This document shows positions 1 to 10,329 of a stretch of 64,000 nt of DNA, piece after piece. Origin of the DNA: Blattamonas nauphoetae (lineage: Eukaryota; Preaxostyla; Oxymonadida); assembly GCA_033064195.1 (NCBI GenBank), contig JARBJD010000094.1:1-64000 (forward strand). The letters run 5' to 3'. Below the pieces are notes generated by a model, which did no database searches, had not been told where the DNA came from, and worked only from the letters and a program-made list of their open reading frames with translations. Numbering within the stretch: the stretch's first letter is position 1; every line of letters starts with the position of its first letter. Both the position numbers and the translations under genes were made by a program.

Positions 1-181
1 AGAGTTGAAACCATCGGAGAATCGAATTACGCTTCTACAAAGGACAAGAGATCATCATTCCACTCACTGGTAATCAGGACATTTTGTCAAATTGATGATT
101 CATTCATTACTTTCACTATGACAGCAACTCTGAAAGTCAACAATTGGCAAACTACATCTGGAAAAGTTGGATCGTTCATGA

Positions 182-1696
182 ATGAGAGAATATTCATCTT
201 CGTCGGACTCATACATTTCGGCATCAATCTTTAGTAGATTCACTGTTCTTCACAACAATCAAAGAATCACTAGCACAGCAAACAATGACGTGTCGATGGA
301 ATCACATATCTACAACATGATCAAACCGAAGAGTCAATTGGAGAACCGGAAACACTCACACACACCATGGCAAAATGCTTGGACTCACGATGAATCTGTT
401 GCCGGGGTGTACATTCCACTATCGGATTTCACGACAACGTATGGAAGTGGTGTTTTCAAAGATACAATCGATGTGCCAATTCGTGTGTCAATCAATCTTG
501 AAGATCTTCTTATATTCTCAGGAATGACTGACTATCCTCGTTGTCTATTTGGTGATTTGAAATTGAGTGTGTACATCAATGAGAATGCATTCGTTTGTTG
601 TCCAGTAAATCCTGAACTCACATTCAAAAATACTCTATCATCAATCGTGGTTGGGACGAAAGCAGCACCGCCAATAAAAACATCAATTGCCGATTGCATT
701 AAACATCGTCCATTCTTTCTGAACAATCTTGTCACATCTTGCACCAAGAACTTCGTTCAGATTGGCCAATCATTTCTGCAACCAACAGTGACTCAAGACA
801 TCTACTTTAATTCTGCTGGCGTTGTGGCTACTGAACCAGAATATGTAGATCAGTACATTTCCCTCAACATCACTGATTATCGCGTTGATGACGTTTATTG
901 CATGAGTGCTGGATACAAAATGAAAGAAATCGCGAAAGAAAGTCTCAAGGAGATGTACACGAATCGTCCAGGAACAATTCCGGCAGAGAGAATCTCGTTC
1001 TATCCATTTCAGAAAACACCAACAGCGCAAGGAATTGATTGTACTCAACAAATGGTACTCACGAATGCAAAGGATCTTATGTTACTGTTTCGTCATTACG
1101 ATAATGAAGTCACTTGCTTCCACAATCCAATGCAGAAGGATCTTCGTGTGAATCTACTCAACAAGTACTATCCGGATAATCCGACAACCACTATTGGAGC
1201 TCGCTTCTATCAGTTCGCATTATCGACTCTCAATCTTGATTCGTACCTAGCTGTCCCTGATGATCTGGAGCGATCATTAACAGATTCTCTTGTTGAAGAT
1301 AAACTCAGAAATGATATGAATTATCCAAATGAAACAATGACAAGAGTCCGTCCGATTCATGACAACACTGACTTCCTCTTGTGCTTCTCAACTCAGAGAA
1401 GTGGATGTCCAACAAACTGTAATGATTCCATTAGTTCTAAAGGTCAGAATGTTCCTGTCACGTTGAGATCTCAACCAATATATCAAGGAAATCTCGACAC
1501 ATACTACAATGTGTACAATACGAGTCAAAGTGGTGGTGACATGACAACATTTACTCATCCTCCAGCACCGATTCTAGCAACAACTGCAACAACGTGGTGG
1601 GTCTTACGATTCAGCAATGACGTTCCAATCGTTGAGTATTATCCAAATCATACACTGAAAGCATTACACAAAGATTTAGGGATTATCCCAAATTGA
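182..1696 (+). CDS. Capsid-like protein 1 of the virus-like element
   Basis: An open frame of 504 residues, rich in beta-strand and aromatic residues. It shares with the next gene a middle block of the form hydrophobic-S-x-YP-x-FG-x-LxL-x8-CP, and a C-terminal block in which a run of prolines is followed by IL and an aromatic-rich strand. These shared blocks make the two genes tandem paralogues. Length and the repeated beta pattern fit a jelly-roll major capsid protein of Polinton-like viruses, but no family-diagnostic motif can be shown by eye. The start is uncertain because sequence to its left may belong to the same gene. Alternatives are a minor capsid or another virion structural protein. 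Confidence 0.5.
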   Translation: MREYSSSSDSYISASIFSRFTVLHNNQRITSTANNDVSMESHIYNMIKPKSQLENRKHSHTPWQNAWTHDESVAGVYIPLSDFTTTYGSGVFKDTIDVPIRVSINLEDLLIFSGMTDYPRCLFGDLKLSVYINENAFVCCPVNPELTFKNTLSSIVVGTKAAPPIKTSIADCIKHRPFFLNNLVTSCTKNFVQIGQSFLQPTVTQDIYFNSAGVVATEPEYVDQYISLNITDYRVDDVYCMSAGYKMKEIAKESLKEMYTNRPGTIPAERISFYPFQKTPTAQGIDCTQQMVLTNAKDLMLLFRHYDNEVTCFHNPMQKDLRVNLLNKYYPDNPTTTIGARFYQFALSTLNLDSYLAVPDDLERSLTDSLVEDKLRNDMNYPNETMTRVRPIHDNTDFLLCFSTQRSGCPTNCNDSISSKGQNVPVTLRSQPIYQGNLDTYYNVYNTSQSGGDMTTFTHPPAPILATTATTWWVLRFSNDVPIVEYYPNHTLKALHKDLGIIPN

Positions 1697-1736
1697 AAAG
1701 TCTTGCCAACGAATTGTATTTTTTATTTTTCTATAA

Positions 1737-3401
1737 ATGAGAAGCATAAGAGCAAATCATTCCAAACCAACATCGACACTAATTGAGCAAATTGAAGTGC
1801 AATCATATCTGCCAAAACAATGGGATTCAGAACCGCACAAGTTTTCAATTCAGGAAGTGCATCCAACGAATCCTCCTATGCCATGCAGAATAGGAGACGA
1901 GATTGAAGTTCCATTGTCGTATGACGGTCATGATGTGACTGACTTTTCGAAGAGTCATTTGCGTATTGATCTCACAATTCCTGTACCAGTGACTAAACCA
2001 AGCGATTCAACACCGACTGAGAGAGCTGGATTGTACGGAATGTTCTTCGGATTCAAATCATCATCAGATGCAATTCGAGACATGAGACTCGTTGATAGTC
2101 AAGGAAATATCATTGACAATACACTTCAGAATAACCATGTTCACGAATCATTTCTGTATCACACATTCAAGTCACAAGAAGAGAAAAATAATATGAAGCA
2201 TTGCTACAGTCTTTGGGAAAATGTTCAGAGAATGGATCACAGTGTCTGTGGATTCTACTATGCTCCATTGAATAAGAGAGTTTCAGATTTACCAGAAACA
2301 ATCACAAGAACGATTCCACTGGTTATTCCGTTTGTGAATTTACTTCCACTGAGCACTTTTGATCAGTATCCAAATGCAATCTTTGGTAATCTACGTTTGA
2401 GATTTCATTTGACAACTGATTCACTCTTGTATTGTCCAATTCGACCATCAACTGTCATTCGAAAATCACTACAAGATACATCTGATGTTGCCCCTACATC
2501 GGCACAGAATGATGTAGGTCAATCTCGAATGCAATTAATGCATGACGGAGAATTCAGCGTTTTAACTCAAGAATTTACCCAAATCGGAAATCCAGTTAAC
2601 CAATACAATGCGTTTTCAAATCAATCAACAACCGGAGTTGTAGCAACTACTTCTTTCATTTCTTCCACTTCGACAGTTCTCAATTCATCTGTGGATAAAG
2701 CCTCTTCAATCTGCTACGGATATGAAATGACAGAAGCAACAAAGCAATCGTTGATAAACACATATTCAAAGACTCTTTATGTGCTCAAAGCAGAAAGAAT
2801 TGACACACAATCATTTCAATCAAAAGCAAATGCAATGGGAGTGAGATCAAACATCAGTATCAAACTCAACAATCTCATGAATCGAATGTGCTTATTCCCC
2901 GATCGACCAAATGAATGTACTGTCTTCAGAAATCCTCACTACATTGGTCAATTCGAAATGCTTGGTTCTAACTTTCCCAATTTCCCAATGTCAACAATCT
3001 CACCAGAGTTCTATCAAATGATGATGGTGAATGGTGATTTCATTGGCTGTTCGGCAACACAAGAGTTTGAAAATTCCATCTGTGAACCTCGTACTATTAA
3101 ATACATGTACCAAGAAGTTGATCGAGTAGGCTTGAGAAGAAGAGCAGCAACAGATGCAACTTCATTCACATTCATGGTTCCAACAGATCGAAGTGAAATC
3201 GCTGGTGGTGAAGAAGGGATTTCAACAGCAGAATCAATCAACATTGTCTTCAGAGGAACCCCAATCAGTCAGGAATTTGATGCATATTTCTTATCAACTC
3301 CTGAAGGTCCTCCTCCACCGATTCTGGCACTACATCAGGCAACATACTGGTTGTTCTGGATTGAAAATGGACAACCGCGAGTTCGATATGCAGGGTTCTG
3401 A
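1737..3401 (+). CDS. Capsid-like protein 2 of the virus-like element, 3' end hit by a transposon
   Basis: A frame of 554 residues starting 40 bases after the first capsid-like gene and paralogous to it: both carry YP-x-x-FG-x-LxL followed by a CP pair, and a proline run before the last strand. It is more complete at the N-terminus than its partner. The size suits a double jelly-roll capsid protein (known for Polinton-like viruses; inferred here). The frame runs 11 bases into a hAT-type element whose end lies at 3391, so the last few residues are transposon-encoded. Two capsid paralogues side by side might make pentons and hexons or alternate shell subunits, which is a guess. Confidence 0.5.
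   Translation: MRSIRANHSKPTSTLIEQIEVQSYLPKQWDSEPHKFSIQEVHPTNPPMPCRIGDEIEVPLSYDGHDVTDFSKSHLRIDLTIPVPVTKPSDSTPTERAGLYGMFFGFKSSSDAIRDMRLVDSQGNIIDNTLQNNHVHESFLYHTFKSQEEKNNMKHCYSLWENVQRMDHSVCGFYYAPLNKRVSDLPETITRTIPLVIPFVNLLPLSTFDQYPNAIFGNLRLRFHLTTDSLLYCPIRPSTVIRKSLQDTSDVAPTSAQNDVGQSRMQLMHDGEFSVLTQEFTQIGNPVNQYNAFSNQSTTGVVATTSFISSTSTVLNSSVDKASSICYGYEMTEATKQSLINTYSKTLYVLKAERIDTQSFQSKANAMGVRSNISIKLNNLMNRMCLFPDRPNECTVFRNPHYIGQFEMLGSNFPNFPMSTISPEFYQMMMVNGDFIGCSATQEFENSICEPRTIKYMYQEVDRVGLRRRAATDATSFTFMVPTDRSEIAGGEEGISTAESINIVFRGTPISQEFDAYFLSTPEGPPPPILALHQATYWLFWIENGQPRVRYAGF
3383..3390. repeat. Target-site duplication of hAT element, left copy
   Basis: The sequence TCGATATG directly abuts the left inverted repeat and is matched exactly at 5879-5886 beyond the right end. 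Confidence 0.85.
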
Positions 3402-5878
3402 TTGGTCCGACCATTTTAGGTAAAGCTGAGTACATTTGACCCCACGGGACCACTTTTTGGGTGGGGTCATTTCGCCTAAATGGGCTCATCGAATCCGCTC
3501 TCAAACTGTTTCACTTTTGACCCTCGCTAATTCTCCTAATCATCATTTTTCACATGAATATTCAAGTAAACCATCAAATGAACCTGTTTGAATTCATCCT
3601 GTGATTCCCATGAACATTTTTATTCAACAGTCTCATGATTCACGATTCCTTTTTCCTTTATCCCACCAAATTTGAATATTTCCCTCTCCCTTTTCCGGCA
3701 ATCATCAGATACGATCCACACCACTTATCGTTCTTCTTATTGCAATTTCTCCCTCGCCATTCTTTTCAAAACTCAACCGTATCATTTTTTCTCACAGATC
3801 TCCTCCACACAGACATCTCCAACCTTTCCAGGCCATTTTCAACATGCATATAGTGACTTCACTTCGACTATTTATGTCTCCTCCGCTGAATCACTCAACT
3901 GTGAGTCATGTGATGTTCCAGTGGTCAGAGCTTGCTCTGCCGCTCAGAAGCAGCCAACATCTCGTCTCCATTTCTTATTGTTACTTCATTCTTCTCATTC
4001 TTCCTCCATGTTTTCGATAGATCTCAGTTCCATGAGATGTCATCTTCAACCACCCACTATAACTTCACAAACGACCAGTATCGCGTCTCTCAACATCTCA
4101 CCTTCCTTCCAACTGATGATCTGTCGTTTAACGCTGCTTGATGGATAGTTTGTCGTCTGAAACCACTATCTCTCGAAAACGGTCACACAATCCCCTCTCT
4201 CGCACACTTCAGACTCGAACTGATACCGATCCCAACAAAAACACCCAAAGGAAATCGTCAATGATCAGGTATATTGACCATTCAACCCTCTTTGTGGTAT
4301 CTCAGCGGTCGTTCAGGCCACTTCATCACATTCGGTTTTTTGATACTAATTCACGTCAGCAAGGTTCACTATTTCCTCTCGATTCAATTCCAGTCTCCGA
4401 TTGCAACTCATAGTCCTCCCACCAGACCTGAGACAGAACGTGAAGCAACTGTTCGACTTCGACACAAAATGCATCTTGTCAATCACATTTGAATACGCTC
4501 TCTCGCCATTTCATCGATTCACAGATTCCACGGAAATCACAGATGATCACCCTTGTGCTAATCATTGACCAACTGAACATAACAATGGCTGATCTCGATG
4601 AATAGTTTGTCGGTGTGATCTCTCTCCTTATTGAGACTTGATCCCTTCATTGTTCCTCAGAATTGTTCGATTTCTGATTCCCTTTTGTCTTTCTCGTTTT
4701 CTAATCCATACTTCTCCCTCTCTCTCAGAACAACTTGGTGGACTGGAAATTGTCATTATGCTCGCTACCACTCTCTCCGAGGTCTCGGTATCATCTTTCA
4801 TACATTCACAGTACTTGAAGTTTTTGTAGGGTTCGAGAAAACTCGATTCTCTCGTCGGTCTCATATCGATCCCTCTCGCGCAGCCACTCCATCTCTCTCG
4901 ACAACAATCACAGACATAAGATCCGTCGTGGATACCATCTCAGTCATTTCCTACAAGTGTCTCTCACGTACCATCGTCGACAAGATCCATTTTCATCAAT
5001 CTCCTCATCAACATCAAGTGAATGATATTCCCGTCTCCACTCAAACCTGAACATGCATTCGTCCTGCTGTCCTCAGAAGTCGTGAAGATACTCTTCGAAG
5101 GAACTGGAAAACTGAAAAGAAAGGGATATAGCAGACAAAAATGAAGTTGAAGATCACATTCCCTGGCTCGACATTCATACATCCTCCCGCCGCACCTCCT
5201 GACCGGCTTCTCCTCCAATTTGAAGCGGCCATCACCGTTCAAGTGACTCCCCCGCCAAATCGAGTTGATATTCTAGTTATTCACGACACAAGGGCGTGAG
5301 CACGAAGCTGATCCGAATCGTACAGAAAATGTCATCTGATTGTTTCTGACAATCTTTTGACGTTTTTCGAGTTGTTTTTATGCGTTTGTCGTTCTCGACG
5401 ACAGGAAATAGGCATTGTTCAGCTCTTGCCGAATTGCTAATATTTTACAACCTCCTACGGACGTTCACGCCACCCACTCAACTTCCATCCGTCCATTACA
5501 CACTCTACGCCTGATAATCACCAATGTCATCGCCGTACTGTTTCCAGGCTTCTCCCCAACAAGACGACAGGTCAACACAACTTCACCACCTCAAGCTGGA
5601 CAATGCAGTCACCTCTCGCACTCAGCTGGATCCGTTCCACTTCCTCTTCGATTCTTCATGCCTGTCGAGCTCGGAACGCCCAAGTTCACTCGATCATGAC
5701 ATCAAAATGTATTGTGTTCAGATATTTTTACTCTATAGAGAATTAATTCTCATTTCAAAAATTTATGGATAATATGATAGTGATATGTTGAAATATAGTG
5801 AAATGAAAGGAAATTATAAAGCAGGAATTTGGTGGGATCAAAAAAGCGTGGGATCAGTGGGATCAAATCAGAACCCTG
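3391..5878. mobile_element. hAT-type DNA transposon, non-autonomous, 2.49 kb
   Basis: Both ends carry the 13-base inverted repeat CAGGGTTCTGATT (3391-3403, and its complement at 5866-5878). The element is flanked by an identical 8-base direct repeat TCGATATG at 3383-3390 and 5879-5886. Eight-base target duplications with CAG-starting ends are typical of the hAT superfamily. Subterminal sequence is full of GGTCC, GACCCC and GATCCC motifs, including an 8-bp stem GACCCCAC/GTGGGGTC near 3449-3480, possible transposase sites. The inside has no long open frame and is pyrimidine-rich on the + strand, so it lacks a working transposase. It may carry captured, decayed host sequence; I recognise nothing definite in it. 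Confidence 0.85.
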
Positions 5879-5886
5879 TCGATATG
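5879..5886. repeat. Target-site duplication of hAT element, right copy
   Basis: An exact copy of the 8 bases at 3383-3390, abutting the right inverted repeat. Capsid-gene-like coding sequence resumes beyond it. Confidence 0.85.
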
Positions 5887-5970
5887 TCATTGATCGTCGA
5901 CTCCAAGAAGCGTATGAAGAAGTGAAGAGAGGTTATTAAATTGTGGATTTTATTTTTGTAGAAAACCAAG

Positions 5971-6381
5971 ATGGTCAAACGATACTTCGCAATTCAAAAT
6001 CATCACACTGCTCAATTACCTCCTGATTTTACCAATTCGCGAAATCAAAAATATGTTCACTTCCTTGACTGCAAACTTATTCATGTGAAGGAAGAAATAA
6101 ATGGTTCAACAACCATCATTTCAAAAGATATTCCTCTGCACATCACAATCCATGGTGATTGGATCCAGACAGATGCACACAATGATTCATATGTTGCTTT
6201 CTGCAACGAACAGATTGCGAAGCGAAAGAAGTGGGAACTAACTACTCGACAATCAATTGTGAAGATCTGGTTCAAAGACAGTTCTGGTGAGTCAATCGAG
6301 ATGGAAACAACAGAGACAATCAATGGAAAAATAACCAAAGAGTACTATGAATTTCTAGTTGATCTCATGTTGGAATACTAA
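5971..6381 (+). CDS. Small uncharacterised protein of the virus-like element
   Basis: A 136-residue frame starting MVKRYF, with mixed beta-strand and polar composition, a run of threonines and glutamates near residue 110, and an aromatic-rich C-terminus. No signal peptide or membrane segment is visible. It lies between the capsid-like genes and the convergent fibre-like gene; its stop is only about 40 bases from the end of that gene, a spacing usual for viral genes. I do not recognise a family. By position it could be a minor virion protein or an assembly factor. Confidence 0.5.
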   Translation: MVKRYFAIQNHHTAQLPPDFTNSRNQKYVHFLDCKLIHVKEEINGSTTIISKDIPLHITIHGDWIQTDAHNDSYVAFCNEQIAKRKKWELTTRQSIVKIWFKDSSGESIEMETTETINGKITKEYYEFLVDLMLEY

Positions 6382-6420
6382 TCAGGGAATTATCTTGCCT
6401 TTGCAAGTCATCGAAACCAC

Positions 6421-7323
6421 CTAGGGTGAGTATTTTTGTAGTAGTTCATTTATGATTGTCTGTTGATGTCCGACAATGCTACTCAGTTCCTGAATGGCTT
6501 TGATACAGAAGCAAGAGAGTTCTGCATAATCAACTTGAAGACAATCTGGATTGGAATCGTTCACGACTTCAGGAAAGATCTCTTGGATCTGTTGTGCAAT
6601 CACACCAATGTGTTTCTTCTCACTTTCCTTCTTCAAGCATTCACATTTCTCTTTGCAGTTCTTCAAGTGTTCTTCATCAGTCTCGCTCTCGATTTGTTTT
6701 GTCACTTTGTTGATCTTCGAGTCGAATGTGTTGAATTGGTACTGCACGATTTCCACTTTATTCAGTTGCTCAAGAACATTAGAATATGGTTCAATATGTC
6801 TTTTGACTCTTCTGTCTGACAGTTGAGAAAAACTTCCTGTTGTGGATATTGAAAACACTCCTGAACCTGTGTCCTCATCGTAGTAGTACAAAGCTGGTTT
6901 GTCACAGGGTGACCACATAATTATTCCATCACCATTGAACTGAATTCCTGAAGTTTCTGCAAGTGATTGTGATATTGAAATTCCAGAAGAAAAGGTCGAT
7001 GCCGGATATGTTCCAGGATACTTCGGAAGTGATCCCTCTGATATGTTCCACTTCGCTCCATTCACATTGATCAATCCTCCAATTGTTGGTGTTGTAAGAC
7101 CGGCTGAACAACTGATCGATCCATTTGTGTTCACTACTTTCTGAATAGACGATATTGCGGTCTTATGTGCTTCGGTTGTTTTCTTAAGTGTGTCAACCTC
7201 TTTCTGATTCGTTTCTACTTCTGTCTGTAGTGAGTCAATCACTGACGAATTCCCATTGGCTGTCGACAGTGTGTGATCAATCATTTTCTCAATCATTTGT
7301 GAATTGTATTTTTGTCGACTCAT
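6421..7323 (-). CDS. Fibre-like protein with C-terminal S74 (intramolecular chaperone) domain
   Basis: A frame of 300 residues. The N-terminal 60 or so residues form a heptad-like coiled coil rich in E, K, T and N. The middle is Gly/Ser-rich and beta-like, as in trimeric fibres. The C-terminal third matches the S74 chaperone pattern: SDRRVK with Ser and Lys five residues apart (the self-cleavage dyad in phage endosialidases), then IGVIAQQIQEIFPEVV, then a D-Y-x-E-L helix. In phage tail spikes and in myelin regulatory factor this domain trimerises and cuts itself off. Here it probably matures a receptor-binding spike (inference). It is convergent with the small gene to its left. Confidence 0.75.
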   Translation of the reverse strand: MSRQKYNSQMIEKMIDHTLSTANGNSSVIDSLQTEVETNQKEVDTLKKTTEAHKTAISSIQKVVNTNGSISCSAGLTTPTIGGLINVNGAKWNISEGSLPKYPGTYPASTFSSGISISQSLAETSGIQFNGDGIIMWSPCDKPALYYYDEDTGSGVFSISTTGSFSQLSDRRVKRHIEPYSNVLEQLNKVEIVQYQFNTFDSKINKVTKQIESETDEEHLKNCKEKCECLKKESEKKHIGVIAQQIQEIFPEVVNDSNPDCLQVDYAELSCFCIKAIQELSSIVGHQQTIINELLQKYSP

Positions 7324-7337
7324 TTTTTATTTTTTCT

Positions 7338-7613
7338 TTAATTGAAATTAAAAAATGACACGCCTTCATGAACATAAATGACCGGTGTTGACCCGTGAAT
7401 GTAATCAGAAACGAGCTCACAATTCTCCTTTTTCATCGACTCGATCAACGCTTGCTTTGCATTCGTTCGACGTCTTTGGTTATAGATTTCTCGACCCCTG
7501 TCGGGTTCGAAGCCTCGCTGAGGCGAGACTCTCACCGAGGGTTCGAAGCCTTGCAAAGGCAAGACTCTCACCGAGGGTTCGAAGCCTTGCCAAGGCAAGA
7601 CTGTTGCATTCAT
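7338..7613 (-). CDS. Small frame with 12-residue repeats, upstream of the fibre-like gene
   Basis: A 91-residue frame ending 15 bases before the start codon of the fibre-like gene on the same strand. Its N-terminal part is nearly three copies of a 12-residue unit built round GFEPSVRV; the C-terminal half is non-repetitive and ends in a hydrophobic strand. The 36-bp DNA repeat behind it also forms hairpins. It may be a real small virion gene whose 5' end was overtaken by repeats, or a chance frame. The initiating codon is uncertain. Confidence 0.35.
   Translation of the reverse strand: MNATVLPWQGFEPSVRVLPLQGFEPSVRVSPQRGFEPDRGREIYNQRRRTNAKQALIESMKKENCELVSDYIHGSTPVIYVHEGVSFFNFN
7503..7603. repeat. 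36-bp direct repeat, 2.8 copies, each with a short hairpin
   Basis: Units start at 7503, 7539 and 7575 with GGGTTCGAAGCC. Each holds a hairpin with a 5-bp stem and 4-base loop: CTCGC/GCGAG at 7514-7527 and CTTGC/GCAAG at 7550-7563 and 7586-7599. The middle pair differs between unit 1 and the others as a compensated C-G to T-A change. Confidence 0.8.
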
Positions 7614-8389
7614 TTAGTACAAAATAAAAAAATGAAAAAATAAAAAAATGCCCATAACTTTTTAACTACCGATCCGATTTCAATAAAACTTGCACCAATG
7701 AATTCGCCGTGTCGGATATGACCATGGATGAAAATATTTTCAAGATCTAAAAATATGTTCATATGTCTGTCTGTCCACGTTTTTGGTAAATGAGCTAGTT
7801 TTGTACAGAATCAACACTCCCGTTTTATTGTTTCAAATCACTTATTTCATTCCATTCAAGCAATATGTTGGGGCAAAACCTTATCTTTGTGGTATTTTTA
7901 GATTAGTGTTGATCGACCCTAAATTTGTGTGTTACGAGTCTTGATGGAGAAAACAAGGGAATTATAGTGATAAATTGCACGAAATGATAAAACAAGACCT
8001 AAAATAACATTAATTTCGTTGTTAAATCGTCCGTTGAACAGATGAATCGTCTGTTCACATCGATCTGTCGTCAATGGCATCACAACCACGTCATCGTGTT
8101 GATATAACCTTGCTGTGAGGCACTCCTTTCTTCTCTTGCACTTCCAGTCAAAATGACTCGCGTTGAAAGGAGAGTGTTTGTTTCGAAAGGATGTTGGGAG
8201 ACCACGACTCTCCCAATGTCTCTCGCTTCCCTTATTCCTCCCATTTCTCGCACACACTGTTCAGACCTCCTGGTGATGATTTGAGAGAGTGTGTGTTGAT
8301 CAGTACACAAGACACAAATGATGACATCGAAAGATCAACTGAGGTGTGTGGCACAATGTGAGTCGAACTCCGTCGATGACCCATCTCAA
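7614..8389. other. Non-coding AT-rich stretch with an inverted-repeat arm
   Basis: No supported gene. The stretch from 7806 to 7890 is one arm of a long inverted repeat whose partner is at 17820-17905: 20 bases ending GGTTTTGCCCCAA match exactly in complement, and both arms carry a GTGTTGATTCTG block. Confidence 0.6.
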
Positions 8390-10329
8390 TCAAAACACAC
8401 ACTGTTCCCACAACCCTTCCGGTATCCACATCCCTCGGACAACAATCAGAATCATCGAAGGGGCCGAGGCCAGCTCTGTTGAGAGGTGAAGATTGTTCAG
8501 AGTGAATGAGTTTCCTGATGCTGTGATCAATCCACCATCTTCCACCTTCGCGTTCTGTTTGATCTCTCCTTTCCCACTCAGCTCCAGTGATGATCTCGTC
8601 GTTTCCAGCTCAAAGTCGAGACTGGCTGAACTGGCGATCGTCACAATGTTCGTCGAGTGTGTGGAGAGGTGTGTCAGACTGTGTTCGAGTGTTCCACATG
8701 GAAGATCAGAGCGTCCACATCCAACACATCTTGTCCATCGGATGCGAGAGAGACGGCACGATGAGAGAAACTGACAAGAGACATAAGCAGCGTGGCTGAG
8801 CTGAATGGTGTTGACGAGAGTGTAGCATCTTCTCCCCAGAACAGGCTTTCTGTCTGTCCGAGTGATGCTGGATGACCAGACCAGTGGGGAGTGTCGATCG
8901 GAGAGGCGAGGCCAGACTCAGAAACGAACACGCATCCACCCTTTCCAGAGTCAGAGGAACACATGTCAAATGAAGTCACTTTGACGACAAGTTGTGTCGA
9001 AATGATGCTACTTGCACAGCTCACAAAGAGCACTCCCCCACTTCCTCCCACTGAGCAGTGTCTGAATGTCGTGGAAGAGATCGACAACGAATCCGTCGAT
9101 TTCTTCAGTGAGGTCATCAGTATTCCTTCATTTCCTTCCGTTTTCTCCACATTTCCCACGATCAACTTGTCCAAGTGTGATTGGGATTTGAGTGATTCAG
9201 TCCCCGATGGTACAGGCTTCCATGGTCAGTTCACCAGCCGACACAGATACGAAGGTGTCAGCGGTCATTGTCCCCAAAGAAATCAGAAGCGAGGAGAGAG
9301 TCAGATGAGCATTGGATGAAGAAACGGAAAATGATCCAGCTTGTGAAAGAGTGAGACAAACATCAGAAGCTTGATTGAGAGTCCACGCCAAGTCGAGTGA
9401 GGTCAGCACAACATTCAAAACAGACGGATTCTTCGGCGTTACTATCTTCGTCTCCTTCAACTGATTCATTCCAGCCGAGATCGACACACACGGCGCGTCC
9501 ACACTCCCACACAACACATGGTCCTCACATCCGTCTGATACATGCACTGTTCCGCTTGTGAAGGGGTACACGTGATACGCCATGCAGCTCGACTTCGACG
9601 TGTCAGCCGAGTCTTCACACCAAAAGTTGCTGTGAAGCTGAAGTGGTATTGTTGGGACGGGAGGGACGAACGATGACCAACTCGCCTTGACATGAGCAGC
9701 AGCAGAGGGACACGAGATGAAGACTTGATATTTGTGAGTGGAAGACGGCGATGTGATTGTCACACCTTCGAGCACAATTTGATTCTCCATAAAAAATGGG
9801 CGAGTGATGTGAATGACGCTTCCAGCATTCGCATCATCACACGAACAGCCGGAGAACGAAACAGTGTTCTGTGAGATCTTCCCACTTCCTGTCGACGAGA
9901 ACACGCATCTATCACTGAAACAGATCATACAAAGAAACTGCGATTCCTCCTTCAAAGACGCTAACTCGTTGGCGCGAATTGTGTCCACAGATTTCAATAT
10001 CCTGCGAGTCCAACAGCTGACTTGCTCCTTTCGAAATCGTCAATCCCCCACAAAACATTTCCATCCAGAAGCATATAATTCCCCTTCCCAGATCCACTCT
10101 CACAATCCTCGAAGATAGCGTAGGTTGTTTGAGCTGAAGGGCCAATCGATGACGAACATATCACGTGTAGTGCTCCTCCTTCTCCGCCTGCTCTGCATGA
10201 ACGGAATAATGTTTCTGTGATCGTCAGAGAACCATCCAAATTGAGTATAGAGATAATATAGCTGCCAGAAGACCAACTTTGCATTCCCTCGAACGAGCAC
10301 GAGTGGACTGTGAGTGCGCCTGATTTCAC
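8390..10329 (-). pseudogene. Decayed beta-helix (pectin-lyase-like) surface protein gene
   Basis: Reading leftward, three successive frames (from 10329, 9997 and 9174) and a fourth (from 8644) encode pieces of one protein type: short beta-strand rungs with repeated S-x-F-x-x-C, GGEGGAL, SGKGG and G-G-V-L-F-V motifs. The frame from 9997 contains the family mark C-G-S-V-D-A-P-C-V-S-I near 9500, which also occurs at about 41260 and 63205. The frame changes at least three times and no signal peptide or membrane anchor can be placed, so the gene is broken. Some frame changes could be introns, but no pyrimidine-tract acceptors are obvious. The original was probably a large cell-surface protein. Confidence 0.7.

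Larger units (their letters stand above)
1..7900. mobile_element. Virus-like element (capsid-bearing, Polinton/PLV-like), left end outside window
   Basis: The window opens inside this element. Its parts in order are two tandem paralogous capsid-like genes (+), a small gene (+), a fibre-like gene with an S74 chaperone domain (-) and a small repeat-bearing frame (-). Gene spacing is tight (15-45 bases) and no introns are needed, unlike the host genes further right. The right boundary near 7.9 kb is a guess: AT-rich non-coding sequence follows the last frame. No polymerase, integrase, protease or packaging ATPase is in view, so the family is inferred from capsid-like features only. The element carries at least one break, a 2.5-kb transposon insertion at 3391-5878. 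The open frames suggest a fairly young copy. Confidence 0.5.

Noticed and set aside
3635-5772. Several short rightward frames inside the hAT element
   Set aside because: They overlap in different phases in pyrimidine-rich DNA and none carries a transposase motif.
7503-7603. CRISPR-like array
   Set aside because: Units abut directly with no spacers, and there are fewer than three full copies.
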